Position numbers and translations under genes: made by a program
The notes under the pieces: generated by a model
The model's input: the letters and a program-made list of their open reading frames with translations, nothing else
The model's database searches: none
What the model was told of the DNA's origin: nothing
In this document: positions 8,364 to 16,687 of the stretch, one piece after another
Position numbering within the stretch: the first letter of the stretch is position 1
How the letters are laid out: every line of letters starts with the position of its first letter
NCBI GenBank assembly: GCA_031554275.1
Contig: JAVBKB010000029.1
Span: 1 to 51,878 of the forward strand
Origin: JAVBKB01 sp031554275
Lineage (GTDB): Bacteria > Bacillota > Bacilli > JARBTR01
DNA: 51,878 nucleotides
Reading direction: 5' to 3'

Positions 8364-9114
8364 TCATTTGACTAAGCAATTTGGCGGTTTGACAGCTATG
8401 CAAAATGTATCATTTGAGATAGTACCCAATTCGATCACAGCCATAATCGGTCCAAATGGTGCAGGAAAGACGACGCTGTTTAATATGGTAACTGGAATCT
8501 ATGCACCAACCTCGGGTGACATTTTGTTCGGTGATAGTCGAATCAATGGGTATAAACCCGACCAAGTGAGTCGCAAGGGAATCGCTCGAACTTTTCAGAA
8601 CATTCGACTATTTGCCAATTTGACAGTGATTGAAAATGTTTTAGTAGCCATGCATCAACATTTAAAAGGAAACCTGTTTACCTCAATCATTGGATTACCG
8701 TCTATTCGTCAGGAAGAGCGCTTAGCCGAGGTGGCAGCCTATCAGCTTTTACAATATGTAGGGTTGTCCTCATTTACCAATGAGGTGGCAGCTAATCTGA
8801 GCTACGGTTCACAGCGGAAGTTAGAAATTGCGCGAGCATTAGCAGCGAAGCCACAGCTGCTATTACTGGATGAACCTGCCGCAGGAATGAATCCAAAGGA
8901 AACGAAACAACTTACAGATATTATTTCCCGCATCCGTAGTGATTTCCATGTGACCATCGTGTTAATCGAACATGACATGAAGCTTGTTATGGGGATTTCC
9001 GAACAGATTATTGTGTTAGACCACGGAGAAAAGATCGCAGAAGGTACACCAGCCGAAATTCGCGAGAATCAGCAAGTAATTGCCGCATACCTAGGTGCAA
9101 GTGCGGTACATTAA
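8350..9114 (+). CDS. livG: Branched-chain amino acid ABC transporter ATP-binding protein LivG
   Basis: This 254-residue ATPase has Walker A GPNGAGKTT, a degenerate signature LSYGSQRKLEIARAL and Walker B LLLLDEPAAGMNP, followed by the LivG-specific C-terminal tail (LDHGEKIAEGTPAEI ... VIAAYLG). The ATG at 8350 is preferred to the in-frame GTG at 8338 because the GTG is part of the AGTAGGTGA ribosome-binding site. It drives transport together with LivF, binding the cytoplasmic loops of LivH and LivM. Confidence 0.93.
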   Translation: MLKVNHLTKQFGGLTAMQNVSFEIVPNSITAIIGPNGAGKTTLFNMVTGIYAPTSGDILFGDSRINGYKPDQVSRKGIARTFQNIRLFANLTVIENVLVAMHQHLKGNLFTSIIGLPSIRQEERLAEVAAYQLLQYVGLSSFTNEVAANLSYGSQRKLEIARALAAKPQLLLLDEPAAGMNPKETKQLTDIISRIRSDFHVTIVLIEHDMKLVMGISEQIIVLDHGEKIAEGTPAEIRENQQVIAAYLGASAVH

Positions 9115-9279
9115 AGCGATCTTGCTGATTTTCCTAGCAACGATGCGAATAGGTTCTATGCACATATTGATCTGCTTCATAAAAATTCATTGCAAATCGA
9201 AAATTTTCTCTCATTCTAGTTTCAAAATGAATAAGTTCAATCGGAATCACAATTATCAATACCAAAACGAGGTGGAAGA

Positions 9280-9987
9280 ATGGCACTACTTGAAGTAAGT
9301 GGGTTAGAGACATATTATGGTGCGATTCAAGCACTTAAAGGAATAGATTTCCACGTAAACAAAGGGGAAATCGTCACAATGATTGGTAGCAATGGTGCTG
9401 GAAAATCAACCACAATTAAGTCGATTAGTGGGCTAGCGGAAATAAAAAAGGGACAAATCGTCTACAATGAGCAAACACTAAATGCAATGAAAACGCATGA
9501 AATCATCCAATTAGGTATCGCACATGTACCTGAAGGGAGAAGGATTTTCCCGAAGCTGACTGTGCGTGAGAATCTGTTACTTGGTGCATTTGTGAATCGC
9601 GACAAAAAAAACGTGACTATCCTTTTGGAACAAGTGTTCAGTCACTTTCCGAAACTGCGAGATCGTCTAGATCAAAAAGGTGGAACAATGAGTGGCGGTG
9701 AGCAGCAGATGCTGGCAATTGGCAGAGCCTTGATGCAAAGTCCAAAGCTGCTAATGCTTGATGAACCCTCAATGGGGTTAGCGCCAATCATTGTTGAACA
9801 GATTTTTGCGATCATTCAAGAGCTTAACAAGAGTGGCATCACCATACTGCTTGTGGAGCAGAATGCTTATCAAGCCTTACAAATTGCACACCGAGGCTAT
9901 GTGATGCAAACAGGTTTGATTAAACTTAGTGGTACAGGATCAGAACTTATCAAGAATGATGAAGTGAAAGAGGCATATTTGGCATAG
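9280..9987 (+). CDS. livF: Branched-chain amino acid ABC transporter ATP-binding protein LivF
   Basis: This 235-residue ATPase has Walker A GSNGAGKST, signature MSGGEQQMLAIGRAL, Walker B LLMLDEPSMGLAP and the LivF motif AHVPEGRRIFPKLTVRENL. A strong ribosome-binding site (GAGGTGG) precedes its ATG. A 165-base gap after livG contains no other supported gene. It is the last gene of the operon and is followed at 10059-10112 by a strong terminator. Confidence 0.93.
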   Translation: MALLEVSGLETYYGAIQALKGIDFHVNKGEIVTMIGSNGAGKSTTIKSISGLAEIKKGQIVYNEQTLNAMKTHEIIQLGIAHVPEGRRIFPKLTVRENLLLGAFVNRDKKNVTILLEQVFSHFPKLRDRLDQKGGTMSGGEQQMLAIGRALMQSPKLLMLDEPSMGLAPIIVEQIFAIIQELNKSGITILLVEQNAYQALQIAHRGYVMQTGLIKLSGTGSELIKNDEVKEAYLA

Positions 9988-10058
9988 TATTGCCTGTTAC
10001 TAATTTGTTAAAACGCTGTCTTGAATGAGATCCAAAATCATCTGAAATCACACCACTC

Positions 10059-10112
10059 AATAAGAACAAGTTATTGCCCTGATACTGGCAATAGCTTGTT
10101 CTTATTCCTTTT
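10059..10112 (+). terminator. Terminator of the liv operon
   Basis: Long hairpin: AATAAGAACAAG-TTATTGCC, loop CTGATACT, GGCAATA-GCTTGTTCTTATT, followed by CCTTTT. About 20 paired bases with one small bulge. The stem is rich enough to act in both directions. Confidence 0.85.
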
Positions 10113-10189
10113 CGCTAATTATTCACGAAAATACCCGTTTTCTAGACCAAAATCGCCTGTTTTCATGCCAATGCATCTGTACTTCTAGC

Positions 10190-10407
10190 CCTGGTAGGGT
10201 AAAATGAACACATGACACTTTTCTTCAAAGGTGTCTTTTAGGCAACATTTGAATGTAATTCCAACCGTATGGGGGATACTACAAAAACAACTGACTGACT
10301 TCAAGAATAGGAAGTGCCTGACCCCATCAAGCGGCGTCCAAAAAGGTTGCTCTTTTTAACTAACCACGTTTGTCAGTGGATTTTGAAAAGCACTAAGGGA
10401 TGACAAC
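10190..10407 (+). other. Possible structured leader upstream of the RCC1-like gene
   Basis: About 200 bases without an ORF separate the liv terminator from the next start. GGTAGGGTAAAAT near 10193-10205 may hold a -10. Complementary pieces are visible: TTCAAA...TTTGAA, GGCAAC against GTTGC, and ATGGGG against CCCCAT. These could form a folded 5' leader. I did not recognise any known riboswitch consensus. Confidence 0.25.
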
Positions 10408-12522
10408 ATGACGAGAAAAGAAAAACATAAGATAAGACTGATTTTTATTATACTTGCCGTCGGTTTAGCAATTGGCTTGAAAGCAATTGTTGGATTTACT
10501 TCGGCTTATTTTTCTGATCGCACCAATTTGAACAAAATAGCTTCATCAGGATCCATTGCAATTTCGCAAACTGCAGTGGCAATTGAAATTAAGGATGATG
10601 GAGACCAAGCAAGTGACCCGATGGGAAGTAATGTACCGTTGTTTGCTATTGGCGACGTCAACACTTTTCAATGGACAGTCAATAATATCGGGAAAAGCGC
10701 TGAAAAGATCACCAATACAATAAGGGTGGCATGGGATGTTCCTGTTGCTAGTGATTTGAAAGAAGCAGGGGTCATCTATCTATTCCCATCTTCAATGACA
10801 GACAGTGAAATAAGAGCAAACATTTTGAGTGGCGCAAGTAGTGCCTATGCAAGCTTTGACACGAGTGATCAAACCAGCTTCACTACACTGGATGGCATTG
10901 CTAAGAAAGGCATTGAAATATCACTTGAAGACTTTGTTCCTTCTATATATTTAGATAGCTCATACACAGATGGGGAGAAGACGCCATTAAGTAATGGTGC
11001 AACCTCACATGATTATAGTCTCAAGGTTGTGTATGGACTTCAACCCTCTTCTGAGCCAGATATTGATCTTAGTAAATTCGGGGGGAAGGATTTCACGATT
11101 GAAATTAAGTCTTCTGCGACAACGGTGGATCCGTCAAAATGGACAGATGTTGCGACTGTCGATATTAATGCACATGTGGAAAGGATTCTTCCATTGGTCA
11201 AGAATGTGCATATAGAATCTGATAATGTGAACAAACAAATGGCTTCCGCAGTGAATGACATTATTGTAACGTTTACTTCCATTGAAGATATTAAGGACAC
11301 TACTGTGAAGATATTGGGTAGAGACGCTACAGTAACATATCTAGGCAACAATAACTATCGGGCGGTATTGAAAGTCAATTATTTGGATCCTGATGGACCG
11401 GTAGACTTTAGTATTAATTGTAAAAATTTATCAAATGAAAAGAGTGCTCAGATAACTCAAGCTTCCCCTGATGTAACTGGCAAAGTGAATATTTCCCAAC
11501 CAGTTATTGCGAGACAAGTTTCTGTGGATGACACACACGGATTGGCGATCAATTCTGCTGATATAGTGAATGCATGGGGTCTTAACACGAAGTATGAATA
11601 TGGAGCTGGTGATGCATTGCCAAAACCGAGTCCTTATATAGTGCCAGGCCTAACCAATATTAAACAGGTAGTTTCAACTAGATCGATAAGTGCAGCAATT
11701 ACTGAGGATGGTAGACTTTTCACCTGGGGAACTGCAACCAATCTACAACTTGGATTGGCCGGGCCGCTATCCAGCCCAACTCAAATCCTTCCAGCCCTGA
11801 AGTTTGCTCAAGTATCTTTTGGATCATCACATACAGTTGCATTGACTGATGACGGAAAAGTGTATATATGGGGCAGAGGAATAGCAGGCCAATTGGGTTT
11901 AGGAGATGCTGTTCAACAAAATACACCATATCTATTTGCTGGTTTACCAAGAATCAAACAAATTGCCACTGGTGCATTAGTTACAATGTTATTGACAGAG
12001 GATGGGAGAGTCTTTGAATTTGGACGAGGTGCAAATACAATTCCAACAGAAAGAACGGACTTGTCTGGGGTTAAACAAATAGCAGCAGGTAGTGGTGCTA
12101 ATATAGCGTTACTGGAAGACGGTACAGTCCGGACTTGGGGAGATAATACGAATGGTCAGTTAGGAACTGGTGATAAAATTTCAAAAACCAGCCCATATGA
12201 TGTCGGGTTAGCTGGTGTGAAGCAGGTTGTAGCAGGGGTTTATCATATGATCGCTGTTAAAGATAATGGGGATGTAATGGTGTGGGGTGGTAATACCAAA
12301 GGGCAGCTTGGGATAGGAAATCTAGTAGAACAGCTAACACCAGTACAATCAAGTATTACTGGAGTAAAATCAGCATCTACGGGAATTGTAGCTTACTCAA
12401 ATGCCTTTATCAAAGAAGATGGATCTGTGTGGGTATGTGGTGATAATCTGAATGGCCAGCTCGGGGTTGCAGGTACACCAGTACTAATTCCAACAATGAT
12501 ACCTGGTTTGACAGTTAAATAA
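10408..12522 (+). CDS. SipW-type secreted protein with RCC1 beta-propeller repeats
   Basis: This 704-residue protein has an N-terminal membrane segment followed by SAYFSDRTNLNKIASSGSI. This is the TasA/camelysin-type signal region (AYFSD) normally cleaved by the special signal peptidase SipW. Residues about 40-260 resemble the TasA-like beta domain. Residues about 260-370 look Ig-like. From about residue 380 there are RCC1 repeats with the recurrent pattern ALLEDGTVRTWGDNTNGQLG, forming a propeller of about six or seven blades. In bacteria RCC1 propellers are usually protein-binding. No sipW gene is in this window. It has its own terminator, so it is probably monocistronic. Confidence 0.8.
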   Translation: MTRKEKHKIRLIFIILAVGLAIGLKAIVGFTSAYFSDRTNLNKIASSGSIAISQTAVAIEIKDDGDQASDPMGSNVPLFAIGDVNTFQWTVNNIGKSAEKITNTIRVAWDVPVASDLKEAGVIYLFPSSMTDSEIRANILSGASSAYASFDTSDQTSFTTLDGIAKKGIEISLEDFVPSIYLDSSYTDGEKTPLSNGATSHDYSLKVVYGLQPSSEPDIDLSKFGGKDFTIEIKSSATTVDPSKWTDVATVDINAHVERILPLVKNVHIESDNVNKQMASAVNDIIVTFTSIEDIKDTTVKILGRDATVTYLGNNNYRAVLKVNYLDPDGPVDFSINCKNLSNEKSAQITQASPDVTGKVNISQPVIARQVSVDDTHGLAINSADIVNAWGLNTKYEYGAGDALPKPSPYIVPGLTNIKQVVSTRSISAAITEDGRLFTWGTATNLQLGLAGPLSSPTQILPALKFAQVSFGSSHTVALTDDGKVYIWGRGIAGQLGLGDAVQQNTPYLFAGLPRIKQIATGALVTMLLTEDGRVFEFGRGANTIPTERTDLSGVKQIAAGSGANIALLEDGTVRTWGDNTNGQLGTGDKISKTSPYDVGLAGVKQVVAGVYHMIAVKDNGDVMVWGGNTKGQLGIGNLVEQLTPVQSSITGVKSASTGIVAYSNAFIKEDGSVWVCGDNLNGQLGVAGTPVLIPTMIPGLTVK

Positions 12523-12556
12523 GGGAAAGCTTGTACTCTCCAAACTGATGAATAGG

Positions 12557-12594
12557 CTGTTAAGAAAACCTAGTTTTTCTTAACAGTTTTTTGC
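12557..12594 (+). terminator. Terminator after the RCC1-like gene
   Basis: CTGTTAAGAAAA, loop CCTAG, TTTTTCTTAACAG, then TTTTTT. A twelve-base A/T-rich stem with a clear T-run. Confidence 0.85.
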
Positions 12595-12669
12595 TGTCTT
12601 GATTAATTTTAAGAAAATTATGGAGTCGTGAAAAATCGAAAATTGCCTAGGGTAATGTCTAATGGTTAA

Positions 12670-12698
12670 TTGTAAGAAAGGGGATAATACTTTATACT
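12670..12698 (+). promoter_or_regulatory. Sigma-A-like promoter of the first zinc-ribbon gene
   Basis: TTGTAA, 17 bases, TATACT. It is placed about 40 bases upstream of the ATG at 12737, right after the previous terminator. Confidence 0.55.
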
Positions 12699-12736
12699 AT
12701 TACAGGAGTTCTTAATATAACGGAGGTAAGGTAATT

Positions 12737-13423
12737 ATGAAATGTGAAAAATGCGGTGCGGACATTCAACAAGGTGCAAGACAGTGTCTAACTTGTGGAC
12801 ATATGATTACACCAGTGAAAAGAAATATGAAGTCACGTGCAGTTCTAGCACTCATCGTGGTGATCATGCTTGTTGCAGGTGCTATTGCTCTTTTTCTATT
12901 CAGTAAAGGGAAAAGTTACACATATGATCAAGATTATATCTATGTGTTGAAGAATACATACACTAGTGATGTTGCAAAGCCATCAAACGAAGTAACCTAC
13001 ACTTTCAAAAAAGAAATAGATAAGCAAACGAATGAATGGAAAGCAAAGTACTCGGATGACGAAGAATCGTGGTTCTACTTCGAAAAGGAAACCTCAGAAG
13101 GCATGTTTTCCATCCAAACAAATAAAGAAGACAGCAATAAGAAGTATTCTTGGGATATCAAGTATCCAGTCAAAAAAGGTGCGACTTGGGAAACGAAAAC
13201 AGCAAATTACCAATCTACATTAGAAGTAATATCGACTAATGAAACAATCACAACACCAGCTGGGACATTTGAAAACGTCATCAAAATTAAAATTGATCAA
13301 GATAACTTTGATAGTGGAAATCCTGATGAAACGTTGTATTGTTACTATGCGCCAAGTGTTGGATTTGTTAAAGCAGAAGCTGATGATTGGACAACTGAGT
13401 TAATTGAAAGAAAGAAGAAATAA
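12737..13423 (+). CDS. Zinc-ribbon membrane protein with extracytoplasmic domain (paralogue 1)
   Basis: This 228-residue protein begins with a zinc ribbon (MKCEKCGADIQQGARQCLTC: two CxxC pairs). One membrane helix follows (about residues 34-57), then a roughly 170-residue extracellular domain rich in Lys, Asp, Thr and Trp. The ribbon would be cytoplasmic and the rest outside. The outer domain contains YPVKKGATWETKT and TTPAGTFENVIKI, a pattern seen in several Bacillales surface or lipoprotein beta domains. It has its own promoter and GGAGGTAAGG ribosome-binding site. The next supported gene encodes a paralogue. No enzymatic motif is visible; function unknown. Confidence 0.75.
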   Translation: MKCEKCGADIQQGARQCLTCGHMITPVKRNMKSRAVLALIVVIMLVAGAIALFLFSKGKSYTYDQDYIYVLKNTYTSDVAKPSNEVTYTFKKEIDKQTNEWKAKYSDDEESWFYFEKETSEGMFSIQTNKEDSNKKYSWDIKYPVKKGATWETKTANYQSTLEVISTNETITTPAGTFENVIKIKIDQDNFDSGNPDETLYCYYAPSVGFVKAEADDWTTELIERKKK

Positions 13424-13427
13424 ATTC

Positions 13428-13452
13428 GAAAGGCATTGATAATTATCAGTGT
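13428..13452 (+). repeat. 25-bp palindrome-containing repeat, copy 1
   Basis: GAAAGGCATTGATAATTATCAGTGT (positions 13428-13452) contains the symmetric core TGATAATTATCA. It lies directly after the stop of the first zinc-ribbon gene and is followed by a short T-run, so it may act as a weak terminator. An identical copy lies at 13522-13546. Confidence 0.75.
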
Positions 13453-13521
13453 CTGAGTTTTTAACGAATTTGACAAGCTAATGAAGTTTGCCGCAACAAG
13501 GAGTAACATAGAATTCGATTT

Positions 13522-13546
13522 GAAAGGCATTGATAATTATCAGTGT
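13522..13546 (+). repeat. 25-bp palindrome-containing repeat, copy 2
   Basis: Identical to the copy at 13428-13452 (core TGATAATTATCA). It lies about 90 bases before the second zinc-ribbon gene. The symmetric core would also suit an operator; it is shorter than a standard Fur or PerR box. Confidence 0.75.
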
Positions 13547-13636
13547 ACTTGTATAGATTTCAATGATGCCTGCATTTGATGGTAAGATCAAGATAACAAT
13601 TTGAAAAAAGCGAACATGACTCTAGGAGGTTTATTT

Positions 13637-14350
13637 ATGCAATGTGAAAAATGTGGTGCGCCCCTACAACAGGGAGATCGTGTCTGTTTGCAATGCGGCA
13701 CACAGGTTTCTAAGCCGATTTCAGGCAAAAGTAACACAAAGTGGATCTTGGCTATCGCTAGCATGATTATTGCTGCAGCTGTTGTAGGTTATTTGGCAGT
13801 ATCAAATCTACCAAGCAGCAAGCAGGTGCAAAAAGGCAATCCATCCTCTGTCAGCAATAACAAGGAAGTTAGTTACATGCTGAATCCTAAGTATACTTAT
13901 GAATTTGATGCCAATGGGGAAACACTTACCTATACATTTGATGATGAGGTAGATGATAAAACGAACCGCTGGGAAGTAGAATATGATGGTGATTTACAAT
14001 ACTTATATCAAGAAAAGGAAAGCAAAACTGGGTTGGTTTCTCTAGCAGTCGATCCAGAAACTGAGGCAGAAGATTATCGCCATATTGATTTAAAGTACCC
14101 TGTAGAAAAGGGATTGAAATGGATTTCAGACAAGGAAAGTGATGAATCTGCAGAGATCGTTTCCGTCTCAGAAACTGTAAAAACCGATGCAGGTAAGTTC
14201 GATGATTGCATCAAGGTCAAATATGTTTCGAAATCCGCAGAAATTGAACAGTATGCATATTACGCACCAAATATTGGTTGTGTGAAAATGGAAGGAAAAG
14301 AATCAGGAGAAAGATTCACTTACGAGTTGGTAGACCTTACTGAAGAGTAG
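13637..14350 (+). CDS. Zinc-ribbon membrane protein with extracytoplasmic domain (paralogue 2)
   Basis: This 237-residue paralogue of the preceding gene has the same order: an N-terminal zinc ribbon (MQCEKCGAPLQQGDRVCLQC), one membrane helix at about residues 35-55, a Ser/Asn-rich linker and an outer domain with YPVEKGLKWISDK, KTDAGKFDDCIKV and a final YYAPNIGCVKME. The ATG at 13637, with AGGAGG seven or eight bases upstream, is clearly better than the TTG at 13601. The two genes probably arose by tandem duplication; their outer domains have diverged considerably. Function unknown. Confidence 0.78.
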   Translation: MQCEKCGAPLQQGDRVCLQCGTQVSKPISGKSNTKWILAIASMIIAAAVVGYLAVSNLPSSKQVQKGNPSSVSNNKEVSYMLNPKYTYEFDANGETLTYTFDDEVDDKTNRWEVEYDGDLQYLYQEKESKTGLVSLAVDPETEAEDYRHIDLKYPVEKGLKWISDKESDESAEIVSVSETVKTDAGKFDDCIKVKYVSKSAEIEQYAYYAPNIGCVKMEGKESGERFTYELVDLTEE

Positions 14351-14513
14351 GGAAAGGAAGTTGTCAAAATGAAGTGCAGAGTTACATCGGAATGAGTGCT
14401 GAAGTTCGAATTAAGCAGACGACATTTATCTCAAAGAACTGGTATTGGTTGTTCGTAGATTTTTTGAATTAGGCATATTGCTTCACTGAAATAAGAATAT
14501 GGAGGACATATAA

Positions 14514-14819
14514 ATGGAGCCAAAAACGTTAAGTGAAAAACATTTTAAAATTCAACTTAACGAAAAACCATTAAAAGTTTTGTCATGCATTATAAAACCT
14601 TCATATAATAATGAATACGAAAATGGTATTTTAGTCATAAGAACAAAAATTAGGGGACAAGATTTTAAAGCAGTTAGGGAAGAAAAGATTAGAATTGCGA
14701 CTCCCCAGTATGATACGAAAATCGAGTACATTTGTACTTATAGAAACAGAATAGCCTCCAATAGCTTACTGGAAGAATACAAGTACAACATTTTAGAAAT
14801 ACACACGAATGACAAATAG
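14514..14819 (+). CDS. Small hypothetical protein
   Basis: This 101-residue soluble protein has no signal peptide or membrane segment and a high Lys, Ile and Asn content. It has a good ribosome-binding site (TGGAGGACAT, about seven bases before ATG) and a strong terminator just downstream, which supports a real gene. No family was recognised. Its sequence is more A+T-rich than its neighbours. Confidence 0.55.
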   Translation: MEPKTLSEKHFKIQLNEKPLKVLSCIIKPSYNNEYENGILVIRTKIRGQDFKAVREEKIRIATPQYDTKIEYICTYRNRIASNSLLEEYKYNILEIHTNDK

Positions 14820-14858
14820 TTCTGAACACGAAAAACGCAAATTAAGTCAATACAAACA

Positions 14859-14926
14859 ACGTTATATTGCTCCATCCTAGTTCGTTATTTTATAACGAGA
14901 ATTCGGAGCAGTATAACGTTTTTTTG
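14859..14926. terminator. Strong, probably bidirectional terminator
   Basis: AACGTTATATTGCTCC and GGAGCAGTATAACGTT pair over about 16 bases, followed by TTTTTTG. The loop holds a second hairpin, TCGTTATTTTATAACGA. It lies between the convergent small gene (+) and ldh (-). Confidence 0.85.
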
Positions 14927-14972
14927 AACCCTTGAAAAAGCAGAAAATCCATCCAGGTTCTGCGAATTTCTG

Positions 14973-15866
14973 TTACCCTCGCAATTTCGCTGCGCTTGCT
15001 TGGAGCTGTGCAAGTTCCCGTTCAGATAAATCTAGTGTAAGTACTTCACGCACACCAGACCTATCGACGATGCATGGCACACCCAGATAAACGTCTGAGA
15101 TTCCATGATAATTCTCCATTAAAGTGCTTACAGTTAGTACTGCCCCTTCGTCTTTGAGAATGGCACGACAAATCCGATCTAGTGCAACTGAAATTGCATA
15201 GAAAGTCGCTCCTTTGGTTTCAATGATTTTGTAAGCGGCATCACGGGTATTTACAAAGAGTTCGTCTTGAGTTTCAGTATCTAGGTCCAATCCCGTACCG
15301 GCAATATTTGCCAAGCTCCACAGAGGTAGTTCGGAATCACCATGTTCGCCAATGATATAGGCATGAATGCTACTAGGATGAATATTCAATTTCTCGCCAA
15401 TTAGGTAGCGGAAGCGCGCGCTGTCCAATAATGTACCTGAACCAATGACTCGGTTAGCAGGCCATTTGGAATGCTTCCAGGAATAATAGCTCATGATATC
15501 GACAGGATTAGATGCGATCAGTAAAATGCTATCCTGTGTATGTTTCGTGATTTCACCAATGATGGAATCGAAAATTGCTTCATTGCGCTTTTGTAAATCT
15601 ATTCTTGTTTCCCCAGGCTTCTGTGCTGCACCCGCTGTAATGACAATGATATCAGCACCGATGCAGTCTGCATAAGTACCCGCCCAGATTTTCGCTTTAC
15701 CTAAGAATGGTAAGCTGTGGTTCATGTCTAGTGCATCTCCGATGGCTTTATTTACATTAGCATCTATGAGAACCAATTCATCAACACGATTATTTAGTAA
15801 CAACGTAAATGCTGTTGTCGAACCAACAGCACCAACACCAATGATCACAATTCTTGTTTTTTTCAT
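14973..15866 (-). CDS. ldh: L-lactate dehydrogenase
   Basis: This 297-residue protein has an NAD-binding GVGAVGSTTA at the N-terminus and the loop GAAQKPGETRIDL. The Gln before KPGETR is the residue that separates lactate from malate dehydrogenases. The catalytic His lies in IGEHGDSELPLWS. The substrate Arg region ASNPVDIMSYYSWK is present. It catalyses pyruvate + NADH to lactate + NAD+, in the cytoplasm, to regenerate NAD+ during fermentation. It lies 17 bases after an FNT-family channel gene on the same strand and is almost certainly cotranscribed with it. The protein is slightly short for LDH (usually 310-320). Confidence 0.9.
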   Translation of the reverse strand: MKKTRIVIIGVGAVGSTTAFTLLLNNRVDELVLIDANVNKAIGDALDMNHSLPFLGKAKIWAGTYADCIGADIIVITAGAAQKPGETRIDLQKRNEAIFDSIIGEITKHTQDSILLIASNPVDIMSYYSWKHSKWPANRVIGSGTLLDSARFRYLIGEKLNIHPSSIHAYIIGEHGDSELPLWSLANIAGTGLDLDTETQDELFVNTRDAAYKIIETKGATFYAISVALDRICRAILKDEGAVLTVSTLMENYHGISDVYLGVPCIVDRSGVREVLTLDLSERELAQLQASAAKLRG

Positions 15867-15883
15867 AAGTACCTCATTGTTAT

Positions 15884-16687
15884 TTATTTGTCTTGGTGTT
15901 TCCGGCTTTTCAATTCATGTTTATCTAAGTAATAGTAAATCCAAGCCATCATCCCTGCTCCGCCCAGAACATTTCCAAGTGTAACCGGGATCAGGTTGTG
16001 AATGACACCATTCACAGAAATTGTTCCAGGGTGATTCAGCACAAGAGCGATAGCAAACGTACACATATTCGCTATGCTATGTTCATAGCCGGAAATGAAA
16101 AAACAGAATACAAACAAAACCATTACAAACATTTTCGGACCCTCTGACTCAAGACCCATCGGAATGAAAAACGCTAGGCAAATGAGCCAATTACATAATA
16201 CGCCTCTAAAGAAAAGCTCGCTTGTGGATACGCTCATTTTTCCCTCGACAACATGCAATAGAAAACCATTGACATCACCACTATGAAACAGTCCAGTTAA
16301 ATAAATTAACAAGGCAAATGCAAAAGCACCAATCATGTTTCCTGCGTAGCTAGTAATGCAAAGTTTCGTGACATTTGACCAATTGAGATGTTTGCCCAGA
16401 GCAGAAAATGTGAAGTAGAAAGTGTCCCCAGTAAATAAATCACCACCAGCATAAGCAATTAATATGATGGCAGCGCAAAAGGTAATAGCGGCCATTGGAT
16501 AGGTCATCGGGGATCCAGTGGTATAAAAGAAATTCCCCGTTTTAAATGCAACAATTACGCCAAAACCAATGAACATACTTGCCAAAATGGAACGCATAAT
16601 GTAACGGAAAAAACTTCTCTTAAATAGATTCGCTTTTTTCTCAGCAAGCGCTTCAACATGGGCTAAAGCTCTTATCTCCACAGGCAT
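15884..16687 (-). CDS. Formate/nitrite transporter (FNT) family channel, possibly lactate exporter
   Basis: This 267-residue protein has about six membrane helices and FNT landmarks: AYAGGDLFTGDTFYF (first re-entrant loop region, normally GxELFTG) and ISGYEHSIANM with the central pore His. FNT proteins are pentameric channels for small monocarboxylates or HS-/NO2-. Because ldh follows after 17 bases, lactate/H+ export is the likely role; formate is the alternative. A short-spaced GGAG precedes the ATG, so the exact start is less certain. No clear Rex or CcpA operator was found upstream. Confidence 0.85.
   Translation of the reverse strand: MPVEIRALAHVEALAEKKANLFKRSFFRYIMRSILASMFIGFGVIVAFKTGNFFYTTGSPMTYPMAAITFCAAIILIAYAGGDLFTGDTFYFTFSALGKHLNWSNVTKLCITSYAGNMIGAFAFALLIYLTGLFHSGDVNGFLLHVVEGKMSVSTSELFFRGVLCNWLICLAFFIPMGLESEGPKMFVMVLFVFCFFISGYEHSIANMCTFAIALVLNHPGTISVNGVIHNLIPVTLGNVLGGAGMMAWIYYYLDKHELKSRKHQDK

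Noticed and set aside
9095..9298. 67-residue ORF between livG and livF
   Set aside because: It overlaps the end of livG and the start of livF in another frame, with no start signal.
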